Positions 13,401 to 26,619 of a stretch of DNA of 64,000 bases are shown here, one piece after another (position 1 is the first letter of the stretch; each line of letters starts with the position of its first letter). The notes beneath the pieces were generated by a model. It saw only the letters and a program-made list of their open reading frames with translations, did not search any database and was not told the origin of the DNA. The stretch is from assembly GCA_023333565.1 (NCBI GenBank), contig JAJKFH010003680.1:2046001-2110000 (forward strand). The letters run 5' to 3'. Made by a program: the position numbers and the translations under genes. Source of the stretch: Puffinus mauretanicus. Its lineage: Eukaryota; Chordata; Aves; Procellariiformes; Procellariidae.

Positions 13401-16400
13401 TTTTCTTGTGGGCAGAAAGCACTGGCTGCAGACCTACTGCCTTCTGAAGGTCAGGAGATAAACTCCTGTTTGTAAGCCCTGTGTATAGAGGGGTGTCCTT
13501 TGTTCACTCCATCCTTGTTGGAAGAGCGTATCTGCTGTTCACCAGCATTCAGCAGTGGTTACACCACTTGGACCGTGCTTCATTTGTGAATGTATTAACA
13601 AAACTCTTTAACAATAATAAGCTTTAAATAACGAGTGGCAACTGGTGAATGGAGCCTCCATCTGTTCTCACCCGCAATGTGCAAAGTCTACCAAAGTCAA
13701 TGGACTTCTCTGCACTGAATTCAATGGGCCTTTTGCCAAAATCTGTGTTAATAAAACGACGCTTGTGCATGTATTTATGAATGGTGAGGAGGGGGATATG
13801 TGCAAATCCAGCATCCACTAAGCGCCCATGAATCTGCTCCTAACACAGTTTTTAGCGAATCCCAGCAATTACCTGTCTGAAAAGTTCATGTCTTCTTGTT
13901 GCAGGAAGAGGAACTCCATAGCCCTGGGGCAACACCTGTGCTGCATCAGAAGAGGGTCACATCAGAAAGCAATGGCATTGCAAAGCACAAGCTTCCCCGG
14001 TTCAGAAGTGGATTTCGAAGACTTCAGCACTGTACCTGTGACTAATCTAATTTGCCCTGGGATTTCTTTACTACAGACAATTGCTGCTGTCACAGTGTTT
14101 ACCTAGTTATAAAAAATCCACTGTTGTTGTGACTCCTACAAAGGAAAATGAGGCTTGGGGAAGAATTCCATGTAACTGTGTGTAATGTACATTGCTCTCA
14201 AGTCATTAGTTTCTCATAAGGGGCCCTTGAGCTGTTGAAATGACACATAGGGAGTGTCATGTCACATAATGAGCCCAATTAGGGATGACTTTAACGTCCC
14301 TCTGGAAGGGCATGCATTCTCCGTTATCCTTCCAGACACCCACTTGGACATGCTGAGTTGCCACAGCCAGTTGGAGAGAAAAAGCAAAGAGTTAATCTGG
14401 ATTTGTTCAGATATAACCATCCAGTATTATCCTCAAATGATGTTCTGGCAGTTTGGGTAAAACATAAGCCCCAGGGCAATATCTCCCACCTGAGCACTAG
14501 CAACCTTTTTTTTTTCTCCAGGAACTGGAGTCTACCGTGAGAAAGAAGGTCAAGTGTCCTGGAGCAAGTGGACAGAAGTCCTGATGGCATCACAGGATCT
14601 CCCACAGTGGAACTGAGAATTTGGTAGGGACAAGGGCCCTTGTAACACATTGCCCAAAGGTGTCTGATTCCCGGCCTCTTCATAGAAGCTATCAGTGCGA
14701 AACAGCTTTTTTTATTTGCTTGCAGTCCTGATCCCTTCTGCCTTCCCTTTGCAGTCCCTGAGGCTGAATGACAAAGATAAAATTCTCCTTTACATCTGCT
14801 GCTCCTAAGGTATTTGTGATTGTCTCAGCTTCCTTTTCCAAGGTGTGTGTGGTGAGAAGGGACATACCCAAAAGGAGCCCAAGGGCTCCTATGTCTGCAT
14901 GCTGTTGCCTCCTCCCTGACCCCTCAGAGTTCGCAGTGGTCAGCACTTAGTCCTCCTGCAATGGTCCTTCCCATTCTCCGGGCAGTTGGCTACCCCGTTA
15001 CTCCTGGGAAGAAGGGTACATTTCACTCAGCAATAAACTGGGAAAAAATACTTCCTTAAAGTTGTAAAATACGGTTGAAAGCTACAAGAATGTAGATGGA
15101 TAGGAAGAGGTTTTTAACTCCACCTTATAATTTCAGGTTGATGATGTTTCCCGAAGTAAGCACCAGTAAAGTACACCTGCTATCTCAACCCTTTTGACAG
15201 CGATGGAGATGTGGGTACTATGGGGTTTAATTTGTTATTTATTTGCCTGTGTGTGGAATTGCTGAATTGTGCGTTGTAGCTTTTCAAGATCTTGTGCAGA
15301 AAGCAATCAATTTGGTGTACTGGGAAAAGACCTAACAACTCCTGCTGGTGGATGCTGGGGAGGTCAGCGATGGATGCAGGCATGCCTCACAGCACCTCGC
15401 ATGAGCAGCACTGGCTCATTTCTTTTTCTCTGGCCCTGGTAGTGGTTGTCTCATCAAACGCAAATATCTTAATGACTTGAGCTATTCAGTGGATTTCCTC
15501 TCTATTATCCTGGCTAAGCTATTTGCTCTACTCAGAAGCTGGCAAGCATTCCAGGTCATCTGAAAATGCTTTGTAAACTTTTGCACATCATTAGATCTAA
15601 GTAGGATGGTTATAAAGCAATGGAGAGGAGTTAAAAGGCAATTTACCTTTTATGAGAAATACAGGTACCCTGGTGACAAGCTTTTGTCTCCAATAGAGAA
15701 TCTGTGAAGCAGTGAGCCAAGAAGTCTAACATCGGGAGAAATCACTGGCTTTTTTTCCCAGGGGAAATTTTGCTATTTTCCTGCTTGTGGGTGATATCAT
15801 ATACCTTAATAATACCCACACCCCTCCCCACAGTGTCATTCGAGCTGACACTCTGCAAACTGTCACCTAAAGGTCAATTGCTCTGTGTTTCACCCTTGCA
15901 AGCAGAGCTTTGCTGCTGACACCGGAGTCACTGCTTCAAGGCGGAGCAGCTCAGGGTCACCTCCCTGGCAGATGGCATCTGTTTGCTGCTGCCCTTTCTC
16001 CCTTTCAATCAGGTTACCACGTCTTTGTGTGCAGCACTAATGCGTCAGTAGTGGTGCTGAGCGTGGACTGGGAAAGACTAGCTGACATGCTGTCCTGTGG
16101 CTCTGTGCGGACTCAGTGCCACGTTTTTATTTGCATAAATCAGATCTGCGTTCGTACTGCGAAATTAAGTTTTCTGTGGTATTTGAACTAGGAGTCCGTC
16201 CATTACAGTTCATTCATCACAGAGACAAGCAACACATCTCTTCTGTTCGCTTTCCGTGTTTGGCTGTGCCGAATCTGTGCCCTCCCCAGAGCAGATTATT
16301 GTGCATTAAGCTTGTCCACAGGGCAAGTGATTTTTCTAGTGCTGACAACAATTTTGTACCTAGCTGACATGTTCAATGCTGTGCTAATCCCAACCAGACA

Positions 16401-18529
16401 AAACTAACTGCTGAAAAGGGGGAAGAAGACAGCTACAGCTTTTATGTTCAGCCACCTTTTGCAGTGCCTCCAGGAATACGGTCTGAGGATTTTCTGGCTA
16501 CATTTGCATAGAAGCAACCTTCTTCCTTGTGCTACGGGCTTAAAATGGTTTTGTTTTGTTTGTTTTTTTTTTTTTTTTTATATTGAGCTGTATGAGATCA
16601 CTAATGATATGTAAGTACTGGAGCTCACTGTGCCTCCAGCAACCACTTGAGAAGGTTTCTGAAGGCAGCAGGCTCTAGTATTCCTGGCTGCTGCAGCAGA
16701 CTTATGTGACGTAAAATCAGAGCAAATGATGAGTTGCTGTTAATAATCAAAAACATTTTCTGCACCATTACAGTGGTTGAGAAAACGATGCCAAGAAACA
16801 ACCCATGCCACTGTGGGCATGGCTCAGCTGGGCCAACTGATGCTCTTCCAAATTACTTCTGGGCATGGTTCAGGACTCCTTGTAGAGCAGGACTCGTTTT
16901 AGAGCAGATACCAGTCCCATTAGACAGGCTGGATCTACCATGTCTCAGAGAGTTTAATAGCAAGGTTGTGGGAGGGTCTGGGCTGCTTGATCTCATGCCA
17001 ATGGTTTGGGAAATGTTTAAATCACTCATACAGACCTGAAAAGATTGTGGATGTGGGTATCTTTTGCACTGACAGATTTCAAGTATTGTTGTCAATATAA
17101 AGCTAAAGATAAGCTGCTTGAAAAGAACTGGCAGAGCTGAAAAACTCCACAAGCAAAGGTAAGAATGTGGCTCATTAATAAGTTGGAGCAAGACAGATGG
17201 TTCAACTGGCAGGACAGTGTTTTACTAAAGCTTGGCTTTTGGGACAGCTTTTCACAGGAAGGCTGGACAGCCGAGCCAGGTTCCTGTTCACAACGTGAGT
17301 CCTGGTTAGTTTTTTCTGTCCTTGTGGCAGAGCAGGAGGATGCGCTGGGCATAGACTTGGCAAAGGGCCTGTGCCTCCAGTTTTGGCAGCGTGGCTGAGT
17401 CCCGATAGCATCAATAAATGATGCAGATGTCCACAAGGCAGTAGTGTCCATCTGGCTGTGTTTGTTGATCCATAATTTGGACTGTTGGGCTATTCACAAA
17501 ATCTGCTCTTTAAATGCTCATTCTGGGGTGCTGCTCTGCAAGGCTCAGAAGCAATCCTGGCTGTCCAATGATCCCACTCACCTCCTTGGCAGATCCTATG
17601 CATTCTCTTCCCATGGCTTGCAGATTACTCCCCGGGTCTGATTTCCATCTCTCTCTCAGCCCAAACACCAGCTGCACATCTGCACCCAATTATCCACCAT
17701 CCAGAGCCTCCTGAGTCCTTACAGAAGATGACTCCTGCATGACCAGGAGCTTGGCTGGCCACAACCTTACACACTGCTCCTCAACCTGCACCTACAGCCT
17801 TGATCTGGAGCATGCAGGTTAAACACAGTCTCCACCTCAAGAATTGCCACCAGTCCCTTGTGTGAGGGAAGGGACCACCAGGACATCACTGGCCAGTACT
17901 GTATCCTGCTGGATTTTGGGAAGTGAGAGTACCTCCTGAAGGAGGTCTTGCTGAAATCATGCTGGAGGGTCTCCCTTTCCCAAAGGCACAGCCCTGCCTG
18001 GCTGGAATCCAGGACATGCTTCCTAAGACACTTCACTTAAGCTACATTTCTAAGCTTTTCTTGCCAGTCAGGGTGGGCTTAAGCCAGCTCATTAGTAAAT
18101 GAAATGGGGGGCAGATCTCACTAGCTCAGGGCATGGCTTTGCCACTCTTCTTGGGACCTGGCTTCAGAGCAGCTCTGGTGTTCGCTGGCCACTGTGTAGA
18201 CCTGCCCAGCACTCCTGGTTTAATCATTTGTTCTGATGAAAACACCCAGCCCCATGGGCTGTTGATTAAACAGTAGACCATGGGTGGCCAAGGAGCTGGG
18301 ACACAGAGTCCAAGGGATTTTCCAGCTGGATCATGGTCTTAGCTTGGACCTGGAGATGATTCCTGACGAGGCAGATTCCTGGAGAGTTGTCTCACTGCTG
18401 TGGGAGCTGCGCTTTGGTCATCTCCTGCCCAACGTAGTCATAAAGAGATAAAGACATTACTTATGCTTGCTTTTACACCCATAAAAGCTTAATTCTTGGT
18501 TCCTGGGTCTTGTCTGGGATGAAGGGGAA
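7441..18529. other. Noncoding unique sequence, no gene recognised
   Basis: I see no exon with recognisable protein similarity, no RNA gene and no clear transposon. Simple tracts include T12 at about 7994-8005, a tandem pair of tgctagcaca at 9625-9645, AT-rich DNA at about 10600-10800, and a T-rich run at about 16547-16580 containing roughly 17 uninterrupted T. Open frames of up to about 156 codons (11403-11873) overlap others on both strands and look like chance. Intergenic or intronic DNA is most likely. Confidence 0.6.
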
Positions 18530-18850
18530 ATTCTAATTGTAACTGCTCAACAGTGGTAATTTCTGACTGAGGAATGATCTGGCATGGAGGGCAAAAAGGC
18601 CCAACCACAAGAAGGGGTTAAACTGGCTGGAAGCAGGAATGCCAGAGACAGAATGACTCCTTGCAAGGGATTGGTGCTGGTGCAACGGTATATAAGGAAT
18701 CTGCTGGTGATGCATCTTTGCAGAGACCATGTAGAACCACGTATTGTGGCAGGACTCTGCCCAAAGCATTGTTCGTTAAATTTTTCTTTTATATTTAAGC
18801 ACCAATGTGTGTTTAGCTCGCCTCAAGGGGATATCATAAAAATTCCCCAT
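18530..18850 (+). mobile_element. Possible solo LTR-like sequence (weak)
   Basis: This stretch has an LTR-like layout: a TATATAAGGA motif at 18689-18698, then about 75 bases of mixed sequence, then an AT-rich block around 18776-18800 (gttaaatttttcttttatat), then a 'ccaatgtgtgtttagctcgcc' stretch. The order of TATA, short R-like region and AT-rich block fits an old endogenous retrovirus LTR, but I could not define TG/CA termini, a target-site duplication or a clean polyadenylation signal. No retroviral coding sequence is visible beside it. It may equally be unique DNA with a chance TATA motif. Confidence 0.22.
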
Positions 18851-19149
18851 CAGGGATATTTGCCTCCTTAAAGAGTAGTCAGTCTGGATTTGTGCTGGCA
18901 CCAGTTCCAGTGCCTAAGAGCTTGGCTGGCACATTAAGTGAGGGCAAGAGCTTGCCAGCTAAGGAGCCATCCCACTTCCACAATGCAGCGTTCCTTACAA
19001 ATGCACCTCTCACATATGCACCCCTCACCAGCTTTCCTCCCTTGAGGCATGGCTGGAAACACCAGCTATCCTCCCCAGTTGCTTAGAAGTGAGGCTTTCC
19101 TCTGCCTACATCAGAGGAGAGCCGGCCAAGAACGAGTCTTGCTCAGGGT

Positions 19150-19438
19150 ATCGGTATGGACATGGTTTCAGGCTGTGTGGGAGGTTCCGACTTGACATTA
19201 GGAACCATTTCTTTACAGAGAGGGTGGTCAAACACTGGAACAGGCTTCCTACAGACGTGGTCAATGCCCCAAGCATGTCAGTGTTTAAGAGGCATTTGGA
19301 CAATGCCCTTAATAACAAGCTTTAATTTTTGGTGAGCCCTGAAGTGGTCAGGCAGTTGGACTAGCTCATTGTAGGTCTCTTCCAACTGAAATATTCTATT
19401 CTATTCTATTCTATTCTATTCTATTCTATTCTATTCTA
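19150..19438 (+). mobile_element. CR1 LINE 3' end with (ATTCT)n tail
   Basis: The plus strand encodes the C-terminal end of CR1 ORF2. The frame from about 19089 to 19325 includes [20 protein letters not shown], then NRLP, DVVNAPS and VFKRHLDNAL, ending at a TAA near 19323. The coding part is followed by the short CR1 3' untranslated region with 'gttggactagctcattg' and 'ggtctcttccaactgaa', then a pentamer tail. The homologous part starts near 19150; upstream sequence in the same frame is not recognisably CR1, so the copy is 5'-truncated, as most are. The pentamer tail and divergent C-terminus suggest a different CR1 subfamily from the copy at 38 kb. It encodes no functional enzyme. Confidence 0.88.
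19392..19438 (+). repeat. (TATTC)n microsatellite, CR1 tail
   Basis: About nine near-perfect copies of the pentamer TATTC directly follow the CR1 3' untranslated region. CR1 elements end in short tandem repeats instead of poly(A), so this array probably began as the element's own 3' tail and may have expanded by replication slippage. Confidence 0.93.
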
Positions 19439-20864
19439 GCATACTTTTCTGAAGTTTAAGGAAGTCTGAAAACCACCAACCAGTGGTTGGACTCCATATA
19501 AAAAGGTTACACTGAAAGAGAAAACAAGGAGCAAAAACTAGGGACAGAGGAATGTTTTCCAAGCTGCGAGATGAAAAGACCCTGATCCTTCTGTTGCTCA
19601 GACTGAGGCTCTAGCACTGGAGCTTCTCATCTTGGCTTCACACTCCTTTCCCCCTGTATCCAGAGAGGTGGGAGACACTGTTATTGTCTCCCTCTGAGCA
19701 AGGCTTCTAGACCAGCTTCAGGGTCAATACAGGGAATGAGGCACTTTTGGGGCACGATTCACCTGCCTGACAGGTAAGTCAACACCGGATGAATCACTCC
19801 AGTGATTATAAAGGGAGCTGGGGATGACTAGCTCGTATGGGATTCCCTGCCTTTTAGCAATTTTACAGGGGAGGTGAGATGCATCCCACTTCAGTTTTGG
19901 ACTCTGGCATATTATTTCCACTTCATATCCCACTTCACTTTGGGGAGAGCTGGTTCTGTTGCCTGGGGCAGACAGACCTCTTTTTCTCCTTCCATGGTGG
20001 AACAAGAGGACTTCCCAAAATGATGAGGAGTATGCTAGCATGTGGATGTGTGTGTGTGCTCATGAAAGGTGGAGCCTTAGGAAAACCATTTACATGCCTC
20101 CTACAAAATTGAGGTTTTTACAATGGTAGGCATAGTTTCTACAGCTGCCGAGCCATTTCAAGTGAAAAACCTGCACAAAGCTGAAGGCAACAAACTGTTC
20201 ATGGGCAAAGAGGAGAGAAATAGTGAAAATAAACTATAACAAAGAATGTCTTGGTTCAACACGAGTGGAAACATTTTGACTGTCAGGAAGGGCAAATGCT
20301 GGGGAAATTGTCTGGGGAAAATCTTGTGGCTCCAGCATGAGAGGATTTTAAAACCATCAGACATGTTCCTGTCATAAGTGACAGAAGCACTACTGTGCTG
20401 GGAAGGGGATTAGCTGACACCTTGCGGTGTCTCCCAGCTCTGTTTTTTATCATCCATTCGCCTTTTTATGGGCACACTGTGTAAGCAGCTTGTAATAATT
20501 TTGTAACTAATACAGCCCTGTCTTCTTCCTCCTCCATCACTCACAGCCAGGGAGCTCCTATAATGCAGCCTGATGAGTAACTCCTCTGTGAGTTACTGTG
20601 GGGAATATCTCCTAGAACAAAGATGTCACCAGTGCAGCTCAAAGTGTGTTGAAGAACTGAGCATCTGTCATTTGCCTGTGGCATTCACAGGGTTGGAGCT
20701 TTGAAATCTTATCAGCTGTTTCTAGAACAACAGAAATATCCATAATCCCAATAGTTAACACCAAGGAAAATTTTGGACATCCATTAAATTTTGTGTTCCC
20801 TTGTTCAACAGTGCAAGGTGAGCACTTGGGTTAGGGACCAAGAAGAGGCCGATGGCGGGTGCTG

Positions 20865-20919
20865 AGCATCAGCATATGCATCAGCATATGTGCATGAGCA
20901 TATATCAGCATATATGACG
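20865..20919. repeat. Imperfect GCATCAGCATAT-type tandem repeat
   Basis: About four imperfect copies of a unit near gcatcagcatat occur here. Units vary in length (cagcatatgcat, cagcatatgtgcat, gagcatatat, cagcatatatga). Because CATATG and GCATATGC are self-complementary, the tract can fold locally. It is a short degenerate minisatellite-like array with no coding implication. Confidence 0.75.
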
Positions 20920-23900
20920 ATGGACCTGGAGCTGCAGTGTCCTGTGCTCCTTCAAAACAGACAAGACAGTGGTGGAAACCAGGCATGTCGACATCACAGG
21001 CCATTTAGGAAACAGTTTATTTATATGCAATGTGCACCCTGGTACTCAGGCTCAAGCTGGCTGTGAAGTCACATGCACTGCACGCAGACTGTGAATATTT
21101 CTCATTCTTGACTGCAGCGCACTAAGCCCTGTGCCATGTAGATGTTCTTGCACTGCAGTTTCTGGCTGGATTGCTGAGATGCTCTGCATAGGCAAGGTTA
21201 GGGGAGTTCCTCTCACTAACAGGTCTTGAATTTTTCCATTTCCTGCCTTTTATGCATTCACATCAGCAAATTCCCTTGGAAAAAAACAAGGTCTGGAAGA
21301 GGGCAGGTGTGGCCAAACAGCCTATGTCTGCTGACCTGAAGGGAGCAAGTCATAGCATTAAAGACTCTGAGGGGGGAACCAGTTACTTCCTTCCCACCTT
21401 GTGCTGCTCACAGGCAGCAGATAGATCTGGGGGAGGTTGATGGGAGCTTTACAGTCTAGATGACCTGGAGTTAATATTTGCAAGACAGGAGATGTCATGA
21501 GAACATCAGGACAGGACTCGTGTCAGGAGGGTGGTTTTCAGGACACATGGACACTATGGTAGAGGGACCTACCTGGCTTAGGGATATAATCTTTGCTGCA
21601 CATGTAATAGCAGCTGTCTGTGAGAGTGCCATAACACGTCTTGACCTCAGCGCCTTCCTGCTCACTACAGGGACAAAGTACCTGACTTAGGGCTTGGCCA
21701 ACTTAGATCACTACCCAACCACAGCACTAACTTTGGGAGCTTCCAAATCCTCCCACGGCGCTTTACTGGGCGAAAGCGCTGCTACCTCTGCAGCCCCGCT
21801 CCTCCCTGGCACACTGCAGTGGCCACACACTGACCGTTCGGGGGCCACCCGGCAGCTTGCCTTCGTCTGGGCTCTGTCAGAGCAATCAGGCACTGGGTAA
21901 TTTTCAGTGGAAAGGCCACTCATTTCTAGAGTTGTTCTGGGTTCACTGGCTGCCTCGTGTCCTCTCTGTTTGCTTCCATTAGTACTGGCTGGAGCACTCA
22001 CACACATGCTCATGGGGAAAGTTTCTGACTCTCAGGATGCAACATGAGGATGACCAGGGCATTGCAACCACGTATATGTATTTCTCACCGGAGGGGCTGT
22101 ACTTCTGCCCAGGCAAGAGAGAGAAGCACCTGCAGCTGCAAGCAATCTGTGGCTCTGAAGAGATGCATTCCCATTGCTGTTGCTGAAATTCCCAAAAGAA
22201 ATGGGAATTCAGCTTCTGCTATGCCTGCCTCAATCTCTGGACTTCGTTCTTTGCCATCATGGTTATACCAGGCATGGCACTGGCCCATAGCAGAGCATTT
22301 CTGCAAACCCCTGATAGCAACAACACTAATTAAACTTTGGTTGGGAAACGTCTGGAGATGCTCTCTATTCTCTTTGGGACATTTATGGAAGGAGCAAACA
22401 GGTTAAGCTCTGCTGATCCATGGAGTTAGAGAAGGAAAGACATCCTGCTTGTCTGTAATACGTTGCCGGTGTCCCAGTTCTGTAAACATCCTCTCACCAG
22501 GGCCTAAATCAGTCTGTCACATGTCACCGCTCCATCTCCTGTTATAGCCCCATGGAAAATAAGAGTGCTACAGACCATAGAAAATAGCTCCAGTCACGCT
22601 GTCAAGGGGAAACTTGGACAAGGCTGTTGTTGACACCCATGTGAATGGGGAAGAAGCACCATGGCACAGGGTGGATGAAAAAGGATGTATCTTCTTGAGT
22701 CTGTGCACTCCTTTATGCCTATGTGAAGACAGATCAATCCCAACTAGTTATCATATCTGGAAGCATTTACATTTATTTTAAGTACGAAAAACAGAACAAA
22801 AAACATCCTTCCTCCTAGGTTTTGCTTCCAAATGAAGAAACTGCACGTTCAGCCTAGGCTGGACTCTGGGTGATGGGCAGACAGTTGCTGTTTGATAAAG
22901 CCCAACTTTCCAACACAACCCAAATGAATGGGAGCCAGGCACACAGACAGCGAGCACGTTACTCTTCTCCTTGCAGGTACCAGCATGGCAGAGCTGGGTG
23001 GCCAAGGCTGTCTGGGGCCTTGGGAGAGCCAGGCCTGTGGCTTTCCAGTGGGCAGGGGGATGTCTGAGGGCAGGGGGTTACATGGTGCAGGGACCTACAG
23101 GTGCATGCACAGGTTTCCGCCACAAACCCACTTGTGGAGGCTAATCTGAGCCTCTTCTTTATTTTCTTCTTCAGTTGAAGTAGACAAAAGCTTGAAAACA
23201 CAGACAAGGTCAGAATGCAGTAGGCAAAATAGGATCCAACATGCATTTTTAATGCTTAAATATCTTTATTTTAATATGAGGTTTGACAACGGCTGGCAAC
23301 ACTGAAACCAGCCATCCTGTGCTCCTAGGAAAGCAGTCTTGAAGGTGCAAACTTGCCCGAAATCCAAGCAACAGCAACAAAATGATTATAAAGGCAGATT
23401 TGGGCCCTACCACTGTTCTGGAAAAAAATATCCATTTTTGAGGTTTCACAGTTACATGCTAGTGGTACAACTGTTTTTCTTCACTCCTTTATTGTTTTAA
23501 AAGTCCACAAAAGTAGCAGCAATTACAGGACTGATGCATCTGAGAAACCCTCAACTCAGTGCACACTAATCTGTGGAAATTTACTGTGCAATCACTGCAA
23601 CACCGGGAAAATGCTCTTCCTTCCTAATCCCTCACAGCTCTTGTACCGTAGGATTACTGCTGCTAACAATAGCATATGAAACATTCAGGAAGAAGTGTGA
23701 TTTTTCTGATGCTGGGCGTTGTGATGTCCCACACTGCAAACACAGCTGCTGATCCTGCTGGTTGAGCTACACATCTCTTTGCTGGCTCCTTAGGGTGGAG
23801 TGTGATGGCCACTTTGGAGCGTGTTGCTCCACCTGATATTTGATGATGTCTCGCTGAAAACCCGAAACAGAAATGTGAAGATGTTCTCAGGAGGCTCAAA

Positions 23901-26619
23901 CTTGTGCTCCCTGCTTATGGGAAATGAAAGCTTGGTTTTGTGAAAAGGAAAAAAAAGACAGAGCTTCCCAAAATATTTGATTTATGAGGCAGAATGAAAC
24001 CTGGGACATGTGAAATCGTGCTCGAGAAGATGTGATTTGGGTCCTCATTGCCTAAGACAGTCCTGTGGTTAGTAAGTTACCCTAGGAAAAGAAATAGCTC
24101 AGGTACCTGAATGGGTGTCTTCTGCACCATGCGCACCAGCCTTCTCCTGGCCCAATGAACATTTAATTACATACTCCAGATGAAGACAGTTGTTTCTGCA
24201 GCCTGTGCCTGGGGCATGCACTGGGAGTGAGAGGAGCGCAGCCAAGCTTCCAACTCTGCTCAAACAAAGACGGTGCTTGAATGTCTGCTCTCCATGCCTG
24301 CCCCTGAAAAGGCTCTGTCAAACCAGGCACTTTCTCTGCCAGAAGTTTTGATAAAATTGTTTCTTGGGAACACGCCTGGCCAATCTGCAGTTTGCACTTG
24401 ATTTCCCTGGATATTCAAACAATCCAGCTACTGACAGGATGTTTGCTGGAAAAGAGTCCAGCAGTTCTGCAAAAAGTACTTTGGCACCCTCCCAGCGAAG
24501 GAGTAGGAGCGTATCGGGTAGCTCATCTGAGCAATCAGGCCGAGGAACATGGCACCGGTGCAAAACACTTGTGTTTGGTGTGTTGGAAAAAATGGATGCA
24601 AATGGTAAAAGTGAGGGAGAAGGGGGAGAGAGCTGCTTAGTGCTGTCCTGAGCAAAGGGGAGCCTAGAGACCTACAAGAGAAACTCAGGTTGTGGGTGCT
24701 CCTGCCCAGGATGCTCAGGATGCTCCTGCCTGGGCTGAAAGAGGGACTTAGTGTAGGTTAACCCCTACCTAGCCTTCCAGAGAGAGGTGGAGGGTCCTGT
24801 TCCAAACATCCAAAGACTCCTGGTTTGCATGAGCCTCTGGGGAGTTCAGCCATCCTGTGTGGACACAAGGCATTGGGGAAAGGTTTCCTTGGGAAGAGAG
24901 AGGTTCTTTCTGTGAAGACGCTGCTCCCAGATGCTTTGCCTTAGGAAGGGGCATGTCTCGAAGGGCAGAGCTCTCTCTGGGGCTGTTTCTTGCAGGGGTG
25001 GGAGCTGGGCATGCCGTCCCGTTTGGGCAGCTCGGTCCCACTGTGCACTGGCAGGCCAAGAGCTCCTCAGCTTTGCAGTGTGATGGGAAATAACCTTCAA
25101 ATGACCTTGCTGGCGACTGTAGTGCCATTGCCATCAGCAGTAGGAAGAACAGTGAAACTAGAAGTCCTGAAGCTTGCTAAGTCCCACTGACCTGTATTTG
25201 CCACATGGGCACAAAAACTCTGTCTTTCCACCTTATTAGCACTGAAAACCGGGGTGGGGATTTTAGGAAACGAGGCAGGAAAATCCCACTGGTGCTGAAG
25301 AGAGCTTCAAACAATAGCAGGGATTTTCAGGGACATGTGCAGCCTTGCCAGTGACTTTCATGCTACAGGTGTCCTAACCTCATCCCTTCCCCCATGTGAA
25401 ATCTGCTGCGACTGTCTCCCAGACAGGCAGAGCCAAGGATGCTGTTTGCCTCTGCCCGCGCCAGCCCGAGGTGAGGTGCGATGGGAAAGAGTTTGCTGCC
25501 CCAACCCTCGTTTAGGGGACAGCCCACACTCCTGCTCTCAGCTCCTTTTTAGCACATGTCCCAGTGCATCTTCACTTTGCTCTCACATGTAATTTCAGCA
25601 AAAGTGGTATTTTCTCCCATATCTTTATTCCCCTCGCACACTGCGCACAGCCCTCTCACAAGCACTGGCGCATACAGCCAGACAGGGATGCACCAAAACC
25701 AAATCCTCTGCAGCAGCTGGACTGCAGCTGGGTGTAGGACAGCATCAGAGAGGAAAACACCCTGTGCTGCCTCATATCCCTAAGGCAGGTGAGGCGTCAG
25801 CAAGGTGCTGCAGGTACGAGCAGTGCAATGAAAGCTGCAGGTCTCTGCTGGTGGGACGGGAATGCATAACACCCATTAGCGCAGGACTGAGCAAACTGGC
25901 ACAATGCTTCAGCCAGCTGCAGCTGCCCTGTGCTATTCGGATAAGTATGTGCAAGTCACTGCTTCCTGCTGGGGCTGCCTCTCCTGGCACACCCTGCTCC
26001 AGACATGGTAAATCTGGGGATGACAGAGGGTTGCACCACAGGGACCTGGGCTAGAAGGCCTCTGTGGCCATCAAGAATATTCGCAGGTCTCACTGTGATT
26101 GCAGGGCGCTGGCATGATTCGGGGCCAAGCCAACTAATGCTTTCAGAAACAATTCCTGGAAAAAGTTTAAGGGCAGCACGGACTTGATATTATTGCCCTG
26201 TGCACTTGGATGCATCCATTCTGGCTTGAAGGATAAGAAAGTTTAACAGATTGTTCTGTGTCAGTGGCCTCAGGGCCAGGAAAGAGTGCCAGGCGTATTT
26301 AAATTACTAGTACAGATGCAAGCACTCTGGCTGCTGGTAAATCTCTGAGCTGGGCAAGAGAAGCAGCCGTCAGGTTATGAGTGCGGTGAGGGAGGGTCAG
26401 GGCTCCCCAGCGAGGCCCTTCTCCGTCCAGCTGGGCATTTCAAAGACTGTTTTCTGCCCAGTTTCTCATCACCTGCCAGCAGGAGCTCTGCAGCATGCCA
26501 GGGTTACACAATCCTTTACTTAAGGAGCCGCCACTAAGGCGTAAGCTTCCCCATCCGTTCTCCGGACAAAAGACTCAGCCAGTTCTTAGAATACCTGAAT
26601 GCACAATTCCTTTCATAAC

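Noticed and set aside
13185..13475. Three plus-strand frames of 60-96 codons that might be an exon
   Set aside because: All three frames are open together and none gives a familiar protein sequence.
19497..19506. TATAAAAAGG string downstream of the CR1 copy
   Set aside because: An isolated TATA match with no transcript, CpG patch or LTR context is expected by chance in 64 kb.
21425..21470. Possible CR1 3' end (ggaggttgatggg ... ctagatgacctggag)
   Set aside because: Only two short motifs match and the spacing is wrong for the CR1 3' untranslated region.
26015..26065. Possible CR1 3' end (gacctgggctagaaggcctc)
   Set aside because: The match is too short and lacks the 'ttccaacc' block and octamer tail.
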